Below the pieces are notes generated by a model that ran no database searches, was not told the origin of the DNA, and saw only the letters and a list, made by a program, of their open reading frames with translations. Both the position numbers and the translations under genes were made by a program. From the NCBI RefSeq assembly GCF_015775515.1, contig NZ_CP065383.1, positions 1,860,001-1,924,000 of the forward strand: DNA of 64,000 nucleotides, given 5' to 3'. Every line of letters begins with the position of its first letter. Position 1 is the first letter of the stretch. This DNA is from Atribacter laminatus. GTDB taxonomy: Bacteria; Atribacterota; Atribacteria; Atribacterales; Atribacteraceae. Shown in pieces: positions 9,503 through 18,743 of the stretch.

Positions 9503-10693
9503 TCATTGTTCAAACACCGATTCCAGTGTATCTAAGACATCATCTACTTGCTCGGGTTTAACCCAGAGGAGTTTCAACTGATCCCAGAATTTTGATTGGA
9601 ATTCACCTCCAATGGTATCATCCAAATCAGGGAGAGCCATTTTCCCTTCGAGTATTTGAGCAACATTTCGATCTACTTCAGGATAAAACTCGATTGGTAC
9701 ATTTAGATAAGTTGCCAGGTGGCCTCCTTGCTGAACCTGAAGTTCTTGTCCTTGAGTTACCAAGAAGGCTAAAAGTTTTTTAGCGTTTTCTGGATTTTGG
9801 GTATAAGCAGGAATGAAAAGGTAATCTGGAGCGAAAACCAATCCCTGGGTTCCGGGGAGCGAGAAAACGCTAAGGTCAGATGGGTCGTCTACCATTCCAG
9901 TGATCCAACTTCCCATAAAGAACAAACCATAATCACCATTCCACCATTTTTCCAAAACCATCGTCCATTCAGAAGGCTCACCAAAGTAATTTTCCTTGAG
10001 AAGAACAGCAAGCCTATTTTCAAAGATTTCTTTAACTTTTGCATCATTCCAATGAATAGAATGGTTGATAAGATTATGGAAAAGCTCGGTACCGCCAAAG
10101 GCAACTATAAAGTGCTCGGTTATATCAGATAGAGGCCAACCTACTCCATTGCCACTGGCTATCGGAGCCGAAATACCCTCGATACCTTTCATTTTTTCTA
10201 AAAGTGCTTGGAAGTCTTCCCAATTATTTGGAACCGTCAGTTGATTTTTTTCGAAAAATGATTTTCGAAACCAGAAGCCAGGTTTTACCTTACCGGTATA
10301 GGCAGCTCCATAAAGCTTGCCGTCTACTTTTAATCCGTCCAAAGACCCTGGAATGAAGTCATCCTCAGTTATGACAGCTGAAATATCCATTATATGGCCT
10401 TTTTTAGCTTGGTCTTGAATGAACCAGCTCTGCATGAAAATAAGATCACCAAGAGTACTTTCGGCAGTAAATTGGGCGGGGAGAAGCGTGGAAAGGTCTT
10501 CAGCTCGGTAGGTCAGAAATTCAACTTTTATGCCAGTTTCTTCCTCAAAAGCTTTTAAAACCGGGAGAAAGGCATCCATTTCACCTCCAGACCAAGGACC
10601 AATAACGGTAAGAGAACTATCTTGAGAGTAAACCGGAAGTCCAATGAAAAGAATAGCCGAAAAAATTACCACAATCCAGGTTATAAATTTCAT
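9503..10693 (-). CDS. Extracellular solute-binding protein family 1 (MalE-like)
   Basis: A 396-residue secreted protein with a signal peptide (MKFITWIVVIFSAILFIG, cleavage likely after VYSQ). The mature part starts with SSLTVIGPWSGGEMDAFLPVLKAFEEETGIKVEF, the standard opening of cluster-B sugar-binding proteins. Later features such as GKLYGAAYTGKVKPGFWFRK and FMGSWITGMV also fit this fold. GGAGGG stands 8 bases before the ATG. It captures the substrate outside the inner membrane and delivers it to the two permeases encoded downstream. No Cys follows the signal, so it is probably periplasmic, not lipid-anchored, unless the cell has a single membrane. Confidence 0.92.
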   Translation of the reverse strand: MKFITWIVVIFSAILFIGLPVYSQDSSLTVIGPWSGGEMDAFLPVLKAFEEETGIKVEFLTYRAEDLSTLLPAQFTAESTLGDLIFMQSWFIQDQAKKGHIMDISAVITEDDFIPGSLDGLKVDGKLYGAAYTGKVKPGFWFRKSFFEKNQLTVPNNWEDFQALLEKMKGIEGISAPIASGNGVGWPLSDITEHFIVAFGGTELFHNLINHSIHWNDAKVKEIFENRLAVLLKENYFGEPSEWTMVLEKWWNGDYGLFFMGSWITGMVDDPSDLSVFSLPGTQGLVFAPDYLFIPAYTQNPENAKKLLAFLVTQGQELQVQQGGHLATYLNVPIEFYPEVDRNVAQILEGKMALPDLDDTIGGEFQSKFWDQLKLLWVKPEQVDDVLDTLESVFEQ

Positions 10694-11170
10694 CTTTATC
10701 CCTCCTAATCAATAATACCCAAAAGAAATTGGGCAGATTATAAACGGCTTTAAGTCATTCCGAAAATACTAGTAGGTTTTAGAAGGGAATCGATATTAAA
10801 GAAAATAATGAGGTTAATGGCTAATTTACTGTTAGCTTAAAAACAGATTTTCTGTTGTGAATAATAACTCATTAAATCAAATTAACTTTGTTTTTTATAA
10901 AATTACGATAACAGATATATTCAATGTATCTATTCAATTTTTTTTATAATATCATTTGGATTAAAAAGGGTCAAGTTACTTTAGAAAAGACTTTCCTATG
11001 ATTACTCAAAGTTGGTTAAGCCAGCTGAAAGTTAAAGAAATATGAGGCAATAATAGCTAAGATATAAGAAAGAAATTAACCAGTTGATTTTATCGAAAGT
11101 ATGCGGCTTCAATTAAGACCTTTTTTTATCGATAAAAATCAATTAAAAGCTACAGGCTTGAGGATTAATT
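10694..11170. other. Intergenic region with probable promoter of the MalEFG-type operon
   Basis: Very AT-rich, with no convincing gene. A minus-strand TATAAT at 10742-10737 sits about 45 bases upstream of the binding-protein start and could be its -10 box, but I see no good -35 at the right distance. A short palindrome (TTTTTATCGATAAAAA) around 11128-11145 lies just past the end of the next minus-strand gene and may help terminate it, though it lacks G+C. Confidence 0.35.
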
Positions 11171-12694
11171 TCAAGAAGCTCTTTCTTTGTTATTCTCCAA
11201 AGTGAAACTCATAATTTTGACTTGATCAGCTTCTTGATGGTGAAGAACCCCTTTTAATTGACCATGATGCATGACCATAATCCGGTCACAAAGGGCGAGA
11301 ACTTCAGGAAGCTCTGATGACAGGAGAATAATGGAAACGCCCATCTTGGAAAGGTCGTCTATAAGTTTGTATATTTCTGCTTTTGCTCCAACGTCGATTC
11401 CATGGGTTGGTTCATCCATAAACAATATTTTTGGTTGATGCATAAGCCAGCGAGCGATAATGGTTTTTTGTTGGTTTCCACCGCTGAGGTTTTTCGAAAT
11501 TTGTTTCAAGCTAGGAGTTTTAATTGACAATAAATTAACATATTTATTAGAGATTTCTTTTGATTTCTTTTTATTTATAAACTGTAATGCACTGGATAGC
11601 TCTTTTAGGTGAACGATGGTCATGTTATCCTGCACCGATAATTTTAACAACATACCTTGTTCTTTACGATTTTCGGCTATCATACCCAAACCGAGTTTTA
11701 TAGCATCCACTGGATGATTGATTTTAACCTCTTTTCCTTTAATTAATACCTTACCGGAAGCCTTCTTTTCCATACCGAAAATACTCTGGAGCAATTCAGT
11801 TCGTCCTGACCCAACTAAACCAGTTAAACCTAAAACTTCACCTTTGTAAAGTTTGAAACTGACGTTTTTTACTTGATCTGAAGCGGTTAAGTTTTGAACT
11901 TCTAAAATAACCTCTCGATCGGAGTAGTCTTGTATAAACTCTCGATGAGCTTTTTTTTCAAAATTACGACCGACCATAAGAGACACCATTTTTTCCAAGG
12001 TTGCATCTTCTTTCTGAAGTGTATTTATATAACTCCCATCTCGTAAAACGGTTATTCGGTCGGCAATTTCTAAAACTTCTTCAAGTTTATGGGTGATAAA
12101 AAGAATCGAAACACCTTCGTTTTTTAAAGATTTCATAATTTTTAGAAGAAGAGTTATTTCACCAGTAGTGAGTGATGAAGTCGGTTCGTCCATGATGAGG
12201 AGCTTGGCATTTAACGAAACTGCTTTAGCAATTTCAACTAATTGCATTTGAGATACGCTGAGATATTTCACCAAAACTCTCGGATCTATATTATCTACTC
12301 CAAGGCTTCTTAAGTATTTCCAACATTCTGAAACCATTTTTTTGCGATCGATAAAGCCAAAAGATTTGGTTAGCATTCTGCCTTGATAAATATTTTCAGC
12401 GACACTCATGTAACGAGACAATGAGAGCTCCTGATGGATCATAGCTATTCCGGTATGCTGGGCGTGTCTTGGATCCCTAAATTTGACAACGTTTCCTTCA
12501 AATTCGATGTGGCCTTCATCGGGATGATAGACACCCGAAAGGATATTCATCAAGGTAGATTTTCCTGCTCCATTTTCACCAATAATGGCATGAATTTCAC
12601 CCTTTTTAATATCAAAACTAACATTATTTAGGGCAACAACTCCTGGGAATGCCTTGGTTACATTTACAATTTTACAAATGATTTCTTCACTCAT
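11171..12694 (-). CDS. Sugar ABC transporter ATP-binding protein, RbsA/MglA type (two ATPase domains)
   Basis: A 507-residue fused dimer of ABC ATPase domains that powers a ribose-type importer. Domain 1 has Walker A GENGAGKST, signature-like LSVSQMQLVEIAKAV and Walker B LLIMDEPTSSLT. Domain 2 has the variant GLVGSGRTELL, LSGGNQQKTIIARWL and ILFMDEPTHGIDVG, the usual pattern of carbohydrate-uptake-2 ATPases. The ATG at 12694 follows GGAGGAAG. It is last in the order permease, binding protein, ATPase on the minus strand and is separated from the binding-protein gene by a strong hairpin. Substrate likely a pentose or related sugar taken to the divergent kinase operon. Confidence 0.93.
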   Translation of the reverse strand: MSEEIICKIVNVTKAFPGVVALNNVSFDIKKGEIHAIIGENGAGKSTLMNILSGVYHPDEGHIEFEGNVVKFRDPRHAQHTGIAMIHQELSLSRYMSVAENIYQGRMLTKSFGFIDRKKMVSECWKYLRSLGVDNIDPRVLVKYLSVSQMQLVEIAKAVSLNAKLLIMDEPTSSLTTGEITLLLKIMKSLKNEGVSILFITHKLEEVLEIADRITVLRDGSYINTLQKEDATLEKMVSLMVGRNFEKKAHREFIQDYSDREVILEVQNLTASDQVKNVSFKLYKGEVLGLTGLVGSGRTELLQSIFGMEKKASGKVLIKGKEVKINHPVDAIKLGLGMIAENRKEQGMLLKLSVQDNMTIVHLKELSSALQFINKKKSKEISNKYVNLLSIKTPSLKQISKNLSGGNQQKTIIARWLMHQPKILFMDEPTHGIDVGAKAEIYKLIDDLSKMGVSIILLSSELPEVLALCDRIMVMHHGQLKGVLHHQEADQVKIMSFTLENNKERAS

Positions 12695-12718
12695 TATGCG
12701 CTTCCTCCATTGTTGTTG

Positions 12719-12750
12719 AGTAACAAGGCGGTTTTTACCGCCTTGTTACT
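12719..12750 (-). other. Intercistronic stem-loop after the Rbs-type binding-protein gene
   Basis: A perfect 14-bp inverted repeat (12719-12732 and 12737-12750, core AACAAGGCGG) closes a 4-nt loop. In the transcribed direction it is followed by CAACAACAATGGAGG with no U-run, so it probably acts by stabilising or processing the mRNA. It leads directly into the ribosome site of the ATPase gene. Confidence 0.8.
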
Positions 12751-12768
12751 TTAATCAATATGATTCAT

Positions 12769-13785
12769 TTATTGCGGGATCTTCTCGTTCACATTTTCTG
12801 GAGTAGCAACATCCCCTTCGAAAAAGTTAATTTCTTCTGGAACAATACCAGCGACGATCTGATTGAAAGCCGAAATCACTGGTGCATACCCTTGGTTGAA
12901 AGGATCCTGATCGAGGCAGGCAGTGACTTCACCCGACCGAATATAAGCAACAGTTTCTTCCATCCAGTCATGGCACACCAATTTCAATTTCCCAGTCAAT
13001 CCAGCATCCTTAATGGCTTTGGCTGCTCCAAAAGGACCACCGGCAGTGACATAGATACCTTTCAAATCAGGATTAGAAGTAATCAAGTTCTGGGTAACGT
13101 TATAGGCTTCCTCAGCTTTATCTTGGTTTTCAAATTCTCCCACCAGAACCATCTTCTCGTTTTTGTCGATGACATCTCGAGCACCAGTTCTTCTCAATTC
13201 ATGGCCCAACACATTAAAGGAGCCAGTTATGATGGCATATTTTCCTTCTCCATCCATGGCATCCATTAAGAGCTGACCGCACTTTTGACCACCGGCAAAA
13301 CCGTCTTGGCCCCAGTAAGCGATTCTCTTTGACTCCATGCCGGGCTCAGTGTTAAAAGAGTATACTTTAACTCCGGCATCCATGGCTTTATCTACCACTG
13401 GTTGAAGAGCTTCGGAAAGACCGAAGAGGGTGACAGCATCATATTGGGCGGTAATGACATTCTGCATGGCATCTTCAAACTTTTTGGGATCAAAGTCTGG
13501 AACCGAGATCCAATCGACTCGGCAGTTCCGGTCTTTTAAAACTTCCTTGGCGAAGAGAGTCCCCTTCATAACTGCCATTCCAAAAGGATTGTTCTGCACC
13601 ATAATAGTGGCAATGCGCAAGGGTTTTTCAGATACTTGGTCAACAGGTAATACATAGAGTGACGCACCGGCTGGAGCTTTGAGTTCAGCTGCCGGAACAA
13701 AGTCTGCAGCAAAAACGATTCCGGTAAACAATGAAGCACAGAAAATTCCAAGCAGTGCTATTAATAATAGCTTTGTTTTTGACAT
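12769..13785 (-). CDS. Sugar ABC transporter substrate-binding protein, RbsB type
   Basis: 338 residues with a signal peptide (MSKTKLLLIALLGIFCASLF, cleaved near VFAA). The mature part is a periplasmic-binding-protein-4 fold: KPLRIATIMVQNNPFGMAVMKG, DAVTLFGLSEALQPVVDKAMDAG, GQDGFAGGQKCGQLL and ACLDQDPFNQGY, which lines the sugar cleft in this family. GGAGG precedes ATG 13785. It lies between the permease gene (66 bp upstream) and the ATPase gene. It delivers the sugar to the permease; the ligand is not identifiable by eye. Confidence 0.92.
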   Translation of the reverse strand: MSKTKLLLIALLGIFCASLFTGIVFAADFVPAAELKAPAGASLYVLPVDQVSEKPLRIATIMVQNNPFGMAVMKGTLFAKEVLKDRNCRVDWISVPDFDPKKFEDAMQNVITAQYDAVTLFGLSEALQPVVDKAMDAGVKVYSFNTEPGMESKRIAYWGQDGFAGGQKCGQLLMDAMDGEGKYAIITGSFNVLGHELRRTGARDVIDKNEKMVLVGEFENQDKAEEAYNVTQNLITSNPDLKGIYVTAGGPFGAAKAIKDAGLTGKLKLVCHDWMEETVAYIRSGEVTACLDQDPFNQGYAPVISAFNQIVAGIVPEEINFFEGDVATPENVNEKIPQ

Positions 13786-13851
13786 AATCTTACCTCCTCA
13801 AGGGTTTTTATATTTTAATAGCATAAGCTATTAAAACCAATGAAAATACGG

Positions 13852-14820
13852 TTAAGCTGTTCCTTTTCTTCTTAAGCTATCTATTGAAACAGCTCCAATT
13901 ATTACTACTCCGATTACCACGGTTTGCCAGTAACCAGGAACAGCCAATAGGACAAAAGCATTTTTTAGAACTCCCATTAATGCTGCACCTACTATAACCC
14001 CCAAAGGATTTCCTTCTCCTCCGGACATACTAATACCACCAATAACCGCGGCAGCGATAACATCTAATTCATATCCATTCCCGTAAAAAGCATCTGCTCC
14101 TTCAAGCTGACCCATGAGAATAAGGCCACATATTCCGGCTAAAAAACCAGTTATGGTGAAAACCATGATTTTTACTTTTTCGACTTGGATACCGGAAAGT
14201 TTGGCAGCTTTTTCACTGTTACCTACTGCATAAACATTTCTCCCAGGAACAGTATTATTAGCAAATATGTAACCAATTGCTACGATTATTAGCATAACTA
14301 AAACCGAAACTGGTACATTTCGAATATAACCGCCTCCAAATACCGATATCCAAGTTGGATTATAGTGAATAGGAACTCCCATAGTAATGAGAAGCGAAAA
14401 ACCTCTGGTTATACTCATCATACCCAAAGTTGCAACAAAAGCCGGAAGGCCTATTTTACTAACCAGTAAGCCATTGGATAAACCAACCACAGCACCCATT
14501 CCCAGAATTGCAATGAGCGTTAATAAAGGAGAGGCTCCGGATTTCGCAACCATAGCACCAAAACATGCAGTAAAACCTACTAAAGATCCCACCGAAAGGT
14601 CAATCCCACCAGTAATGATGATAAGAGCTTGTCCAACAGCCAATATGGCTATGAGTGAAAATTGTCGGAAAACATTTACGATGTTTCTTGCGGTTAAAAA
14701 GTACGGACTGGCAATGGATAGCCAAACGCAGATTGCTAATAGAGCAAACAAAACGCTAATTTCCGGTCTCCCCAATATAGCCTTGATATTATTATTGAAT
14801 GAAGTATTTTTAGAACTCAT
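13852..14820 (-). CDS. Sugar ABC transporter permease, RbsC type
   Basis: 322 residues, strongly hydrophobic with eight to ten membrane spans. Family hallmarks are AVGQALIIITGGIDLSVGS near residue 65, GLPAFVATLGMMSI, YAVGNSEKAAKLSGI (cytoplasmic loop) and DVIAAAVIGGISMSGG near the end. The ATG at 14820 follows GGGGAGAAC. It is the first gene of the minus-strand importer operon and diverges from the FGGY kinase across a 687-bp control region. It forms a homodimeric channel with the ATPase. Confidence 0.92.
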   Translation of the reverse strand: MSSKNTSFNNNIKAILGRPEISVLFALLAICVWLSIASPYFLTARNIVNVFRQFSLIAILAVGQALIIITGGIDLSVGSLVGFTACFGAMVAKSGASPLLTLIAILGMGAVVGLSNGLLVSKIGLPAFVATLGMMSITRGFSLLITMGVPIHYNPTWISVFGGGYIRNVPVSVLVMLIIVAIGYIFANNTVPGRNVYAVGNSEKAAKLSGIQVEKVKIMVFTITGFLAGICGLILMGQLEGADAFYGNGYELDVIAAAVIGGISMSGGEGNPLGVIVGAALMGVLKNAFVLLAVPGYWQTVVIGVVIIGAVSIDSLRRKGTA

Positions 14821-15507
14821 AGTTCTCCCCTAGGTACATTAGATTTTTTATTTCATCAGATTATCTAAACTATGGTACAACAAAAAAATGGCATGATTAT
14901 TAGACTTTAGTCCATTCTTTTGCGGAGCAACCAAGGAGCCCCGAATCGATATGGTAAAATGTTTGAGATTCAAAACATAATTCTGAGTAAGTCAATTAAT
15001 TTTCATTGAAAATCTGGTTATTTTTTGATGTTTTATAGTGAGATGATCGTAAGATTGAAGAAGGGGACGAAAAAAGAGCACACCTATATATCGGGATAAA
15101 ACTGAAGAAATTATGAATAGAGAAAACAGAAGCTTATTAGGAAAAACGAAGTTAAATAGAAAAATAGGACTTAAAAAAAATGAAACTAACCATTTTTTAG
15201 AAAGAGTATCAGGAAAATGATAACTCATCGTTGTTCTTTCAATGGTTTTGCTTCCCTTCAAGTAATTCACAAGAGATTCTTGCCCCCCTCAGAAGACCAT
15301 TAATCAAACAACTTTTTAAAAAACTTTATATTACAATTTATAGATGAAGTAAGAAAGCTTTCTTTATTATAATTCCCGGAGTTAAAAAGTCAATCAGATA
15401 ATGATGATTATTGTCCCGACTATCTTGCTATAGCTTCTAATTCACATTATTCTTGATAGAATATCTTAAACATTTTATTATTTTGAAATTTCTTAGAGGA
15501 TGGAAAA
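14821..15507. promoter_or_regulatory. Divergent control region between Rbs-type importer and sugar-kinase operon
   Basis: On the plus strand TTGATA (15453-15458), a 17-base spacer and TATTAT (15476-15481) make a good sigma-70-type promoter about 25 bases before the kinase start. AGAGGATGG is the ribosome site. The minus-strand promoter of the importer is not obvious. The middle of the region is AT-rich; a 92-codon minus-strand frame with a GTG start and poor ribosome site is not convincing. Confidence 0.55.
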
Positions 15508-17046
15508 ATGGCTAAACATATCATTGTTTGGGATTTAGGAACCGGAGGAAACAAGGCTTCTTTATACGATGAAGAAGGGAACTGCCTGGCAGGAGTATTT
15601 GTTCCTTATGATACGATTTATCCTGCCCACGGGTGGCATGAACAAAAACCAAATGATTGGTGGAAAGCAATCGTTCAAAGCACCAGGCAATTACTAGATA
15701 AAACCAATGTTAAAAAGGAAGAAGTATACTGCTGCAGTATTTCAGGCCATAGTTTGGGCGCAGTTCCCTTAGATAAAAAGGGAAATCTATTGAGAGAACA
15801 GACGCCGATTTGGTCCGATGGTCGAGCAGTAAAACAAGCACAAAAATTTTTTGATGGTTTTGATGAAATAAGATGGTATTCGATAACCGGAAATGGTTTT
15901 CCACCCCAATTATATTCTTTGTTTAAAATATTGTGGTATAGGGATGAAGAGCTGGAAGTATTTAAAAAAATAGATAAAGTAATTGGAACGAAAGATTATA
16001 TTAATTTTAAATTAACTGACAGAGTTACAACTGATTTTTCTTATGCTTCCGGATCGGGAGTGTATGACCTAAAAAATTGGAACTATTCCGAAGAACTTAT
16101 AGAAGCCAGTGGGCTCTCTGCTTCAATTTTCCCCGAAATAGTTCAATCAACCGAAATTATCGGTCAAATTAGACCAGATCCAGCAGAAGAACTTGGTTTG
16201 CACTCCAGTGTTTATGTGGTATCGGGTGGGGTGGATAATTCTTGCATGGCCCTTGGTTCAAAAGCCTTTAAGGAAGGTAGAGCATATAATTCTTTGGGTT
16301 CTTCTTCCTGGATTGCCGTCTCTTCTCGTTATCCCTTACTCGATCCAATTGCCCGTCCCTATGTCTTTGCTCATGTCGTTCCTGGTTTTTTCGCTTCAGC
16401 TTTGGCGATTATTTCAGCAGGTTCAAGTTTCCGGTGGTTAAGAGATCACATTACCATTGATCTAAAAAACCAGGCTAATAATCAGGGGGTAGATGTTTAT
16501 GAATTGATGACTGCAGAAGCTTCTCAATCGAAGGTTGGTTCTCACAAACTATTATTTAATCCCAGTCTAGGCGGTGGAATGCCTATTGATAAAAGTATCC
16601 ATATTCGTGGGGCTTTTGTCGGAATTGATTTAGCCCATACCCGAGCTGATATGATTCGAGCAGCGATGGAAGGCATTGCTCTTGGGTTAAAATGTTGTCT
16701 GGATAAACTTGAAGAGATGACGAGTTTGAGCAATGAAATGTTATTGGTCGGTGGAGGGAGTAAGAGCAAGCTCTGGCGTCAAATCTATGCTGATGTATAC
16801 AATATGAAAGTCAGTAAAACTAATATCGATGAACAGGCAGCGGCATTAGGGGCTGCTGCCTGTGCAGCAGTTGGAACTGGCTTATGGAAGAGTTTCGAGA
16901 GGATCGATGAATTGCATGATCTTGTAGAAAGTATTACTCCTATTCCCGAGAATGTAGAGAAGTACCAAAAGATTTATGAGGTATATAAGAGAGTTTCAAA
17001 TAGTTTATCGGACATTGGCGATGAAATGGGAAAGCTGGTTATTTAG
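15508..17046 (+). CDS. FGGY-family carbohydrate kinase (xylulokinase-like)
   Basis: 512 residues in two actin-like domains. Motifs seen are the N-terminal phosphate loop IIVWDLGTGGNKASLYDEEG, GWHEQKPNDWWKAI, the substrate region SISGHSLGAVPLD, the catalytic-Asp region VVSGGVDNSCMALG and the C-terminal ATP loop MLLVGGGSKSKLWRQIYADV. It transfers phosphate from ATP to an incoming sugar or sugar alcohol. It heads an operon with a DeoC-type aldolase (46 bp downstream) and a hexulose-phosphate isomerase, and diverges from an Rbs-type importer that probably supplies its substrate. Xylulose, another ketose, or a polyol are all possible. Confidence 0.88.
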   Translation: MAKHIIVWDLGTGGNKASLYDEEGNCLAGVFVPYDTIYPAHGWHEQKPNDWWKAIVQSTRQLLDKTNVKKEEVYCCSISGHSLGAVPLDKKGNLLREQTPIWSDGRAVKQAQKFFDGFDEIRWYSITGNGFPPQLYSLFKILWYRDEELEVFKKIDKVIGTKDYINFKLTDRVTTDFSYASGSGVYDLKNWNYSEELIEASGLSASIFPEIVQSTEIIGQIRPDPAEELGLHSSVYVVSGGVDNSCMALGSKAFKEGRAYNSLGSSSWIAVSSRYPLLDPIARPYVFAHVVPGFFASALAIISAGSSFRWLRDHITIDLKNQANNQGVDVYELMTAEASQSKVGSHKLLFNPSLGGGMPIDKSIHIRGAFVGIDLAHTRADMIRAAMEGIALGLKCCLDKLEEMTSLSNEMLLVGGGSKSKLWRQIYADVYNMKVSKTNIDEQAAALGAAACAAVGTGLWKSFERIDELHDLVESITPIPENVEKYQKIYEVYKRVSNSLSDIGDEMGKLVI

Positions 17047-17092
17047 TTATAAATCATAAAAATCATAATTTAGAAAAGAGGCATTATTTTAA

Positions 17093-17770
17093 ATGAAAAT
17101 TCATCCGAAAGAATTGGTTAAAATGATTGATGTCAGTATGTTGCAGTCGGTGAATACTGAAACCGATATTCAATATTTAATTGAAAAGACTAAGAAATAC
17201 CAATTTATTTGTGCTTTTGCTTTACCTTGTTACTCTCAAACTTTGGTGGAAGCTTTTAAAGATGAAGATATAATGGTTGGAGCACCAATAGGCTTCCCAA
17301 CCGGAGCTGAGTTAACCAAAGTGAAGGTATTCCAAGCAAAAACTCTTTATGATATTGGATGTGACGAGTTTGACATGGTTATGAATGTCGGATGGCTTAA
17401 ATCAAAACAGTTCGGAAAAGTAGCAAAGGATATTCAAGCCGTTTATCAAACAATAGTGGAAAAACCATTGAAAGTCATTGTCGAAGCTATGTATCTTACT
17501 GATGATGAGCTAACTGATGCCTGTAAAATTGTTATGAACAGTGGAGCTGAATTTATAAAAACCGGGACTGGTTGGGCATCGAAACCAACAGAAATTCGAC
17601 ACGTTGAAATAATGGCTAAAGCTATTCAAGGAAGAATAAAAATGAAAGCCGCTGGTGGTATTAGAGACTACGAAACTCTTTGTAAAATGCATGATATGGG
17701 TGTTTCACGATTTGGAGTAAGTTTGAGTTCGGGAATCAAGATTGTTGAAGAAGCGAATTCAGAGCAGTAA
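17093..17770 (+). CDS. deoC: DeoC-type aldolase (deoxyribose-phosphate aldolase family)
   Basis: 225 residues, the usual length of bacterial DeoC. It is a TIM barrel with the Schiff-base lysine in FIKTGTGWAS, a second active-site lysine in KMKAAGGIRD and the conserved acidic stretch DEFDMVMNVGWLKS. The enzyme class I reaction cleaves 2-deoxyribose-5-phosphate to glyceraldehyde-3-phosphate and acetaldehyde. Placement between a kinase and a hexulose-phosphate isomerase suggests either 2-deoxysugar breakdown or a related retro-aldol step on another sugar phosphate. ATG 17093 is preceded by AAAAGAGG. Family assignment is firm; the substrate is not. Confidence 0.88.
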   Translation: MKIHPKELVKMIDVSMLQSVNTETDIQYLIEKTKKYQFICAFALPCYSQTLVEAFKDEDIMVGAPIGFPTGAELTKVKVFQAKTLYDIGCDEFDMVMNVGWLKSKQFGKVAKDIQAVYQTIVEKPLKVIVEAMYLTDDELTDACKIVMNSGAEFIKTGTGWASKPTEIRHVEIMAKAIQGRIKMKAAGGIRDYETLCKMHDMGVSRFGVSLSSGIKIVEEANSEQ

Positions 17771-17889
17771 TAATTTTATTTAAAAAAAATCCGGATGATT
17801 CTCTCTATTTATTAATAAACCGCGAACTCTTTTGAAATTTATTGCTTTTCCTTAATTTATAGTTACCACTATTAAAAGGGGTGAAAAAG

Positions 17890-18447
17890 ATGATAATTCG
17901 AGAATTAGCTGCAACTGTTGTGAATGAGTTGAAACAGGTTTTTGAGAGATTAAATGAGGATGAAGTGGAAAAATTTACTCAAGCAATTGTTGATGCCAAA
18001 CGGGTATTTTTGGTTGGTGGAGGGAGAGAAGGATTATCTTTAAGAGCTTTTGCTATGAGGTTAACCCATCTTGGCAAAATTGCTCACTGGATTTGGGATG
18101 ATACAACACCGGCTATAGGTGAAAGAGATTTATTGGTTGCCACTTCTGGAGGCGGAAATGTTCCCCATATTCATCATATTGTTGTGGAATCAAAGAAAGC
18201 AGGAGCCAAAATTGCCATTGTAACTGGTAATCCCAGTCGAGAAACCCCCAAGCTGGCAGATCTTATTCTCATGGTTCCGGCTTCGGTTTATCGAGGAGGA
18301 CTTAACACTGTTCCTTCCATTCAACCCATGGGATGTCTCTTTGAGCAGTCTCTTTATATAGTCTTTGATTTGATAGTCCTCATCCTTGCTGATAAGATGA
18401 AAGTTAGCCGAGAAGAAATGGAAAAACGTCATCGAAATGTTGAATAA
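17890..18447 (+). CDS. hxlB: 6-phospho-3-hexuloisomerase-like SIS-domain protein
   Basis: 185 residues from ATG 17890, which has GGGGTG 7 bases upstream; a GTG at 17881 is in frame but sits on the ribosome site. It is a single SIS (sugar isomerase) domain: RVFLVGGGREGLSLRAFAMRL, LLVATSGGGNVPH, AIVTGNPSRETPKLADLIL, then the family-specific end IQPMGCLFEQSLYIVFD. Known members interconvert D-arabino-3-hexulose-6-phosphate and fructose-6-phosphate. No hexulose-phosphate synthase is nearby, so here it may act in a sugar-breakdown route with the kinase and aldolase just upstream instead of in formaldehyde fixation. Confidence 0.82.
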   Translation: MIIRELAATVVNELKQVFERLNEDEVEKFTQAIVDAKRVFLVGGGREGLSLRAFAMRLTHLGKIAHWIWDDTTPAIGERDLLVATSGGGNVPHIHHIVVESKKAGAKIAIVTGNPSRETPKLADLILMVPASVYRGGLNTVPSIQPMGCLFEQSLYIVFDLIVLILADKMKVSREEMEKRHRNVE

Positions 18448-18743
18448 AAAGTAAAATTGCTTTGATCAATGATTAGCGATCAGTGGAAAATTTCACTTTT
18501 ATCATCCCCTGGTCTTGAAAGAAGGCAAGGTTAGGGGAGGTATTATTTTTCAAATAATTCAATCTATGGTATATTTTATTATATGATACGAAGGTTAAAG
18601 AGATTTTCTATTGATTTTTATGGTGAAGGATTTTCGTTCTTTTCAGTCATAGCTCACTATACCCTTTAATTATATCGTAGAAAAAACTGCTCATTTCTTT
18701 CGTGTTCATTCCAAACCAAGACTGAATGATAAGGAGGTAGAAA

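Noticed and set aside
14992-15270. 92-codon minus-strand ORF with hydrophobic stretches in the divergent control region
   Set aside because: It starts at GTG with no fitting ribosome site, and the next ATG has none either; the hydrophobicity reflects AT-rich DNA.
15508-18447. Kinase-aldolase operon as an Lsr-type autoinducer-2 system or bacterial microcompartment
   Set aside because: The aldolase has DeoC, not LsrF, active-site motifs, and no BMC shell protein or LsrR is seen.
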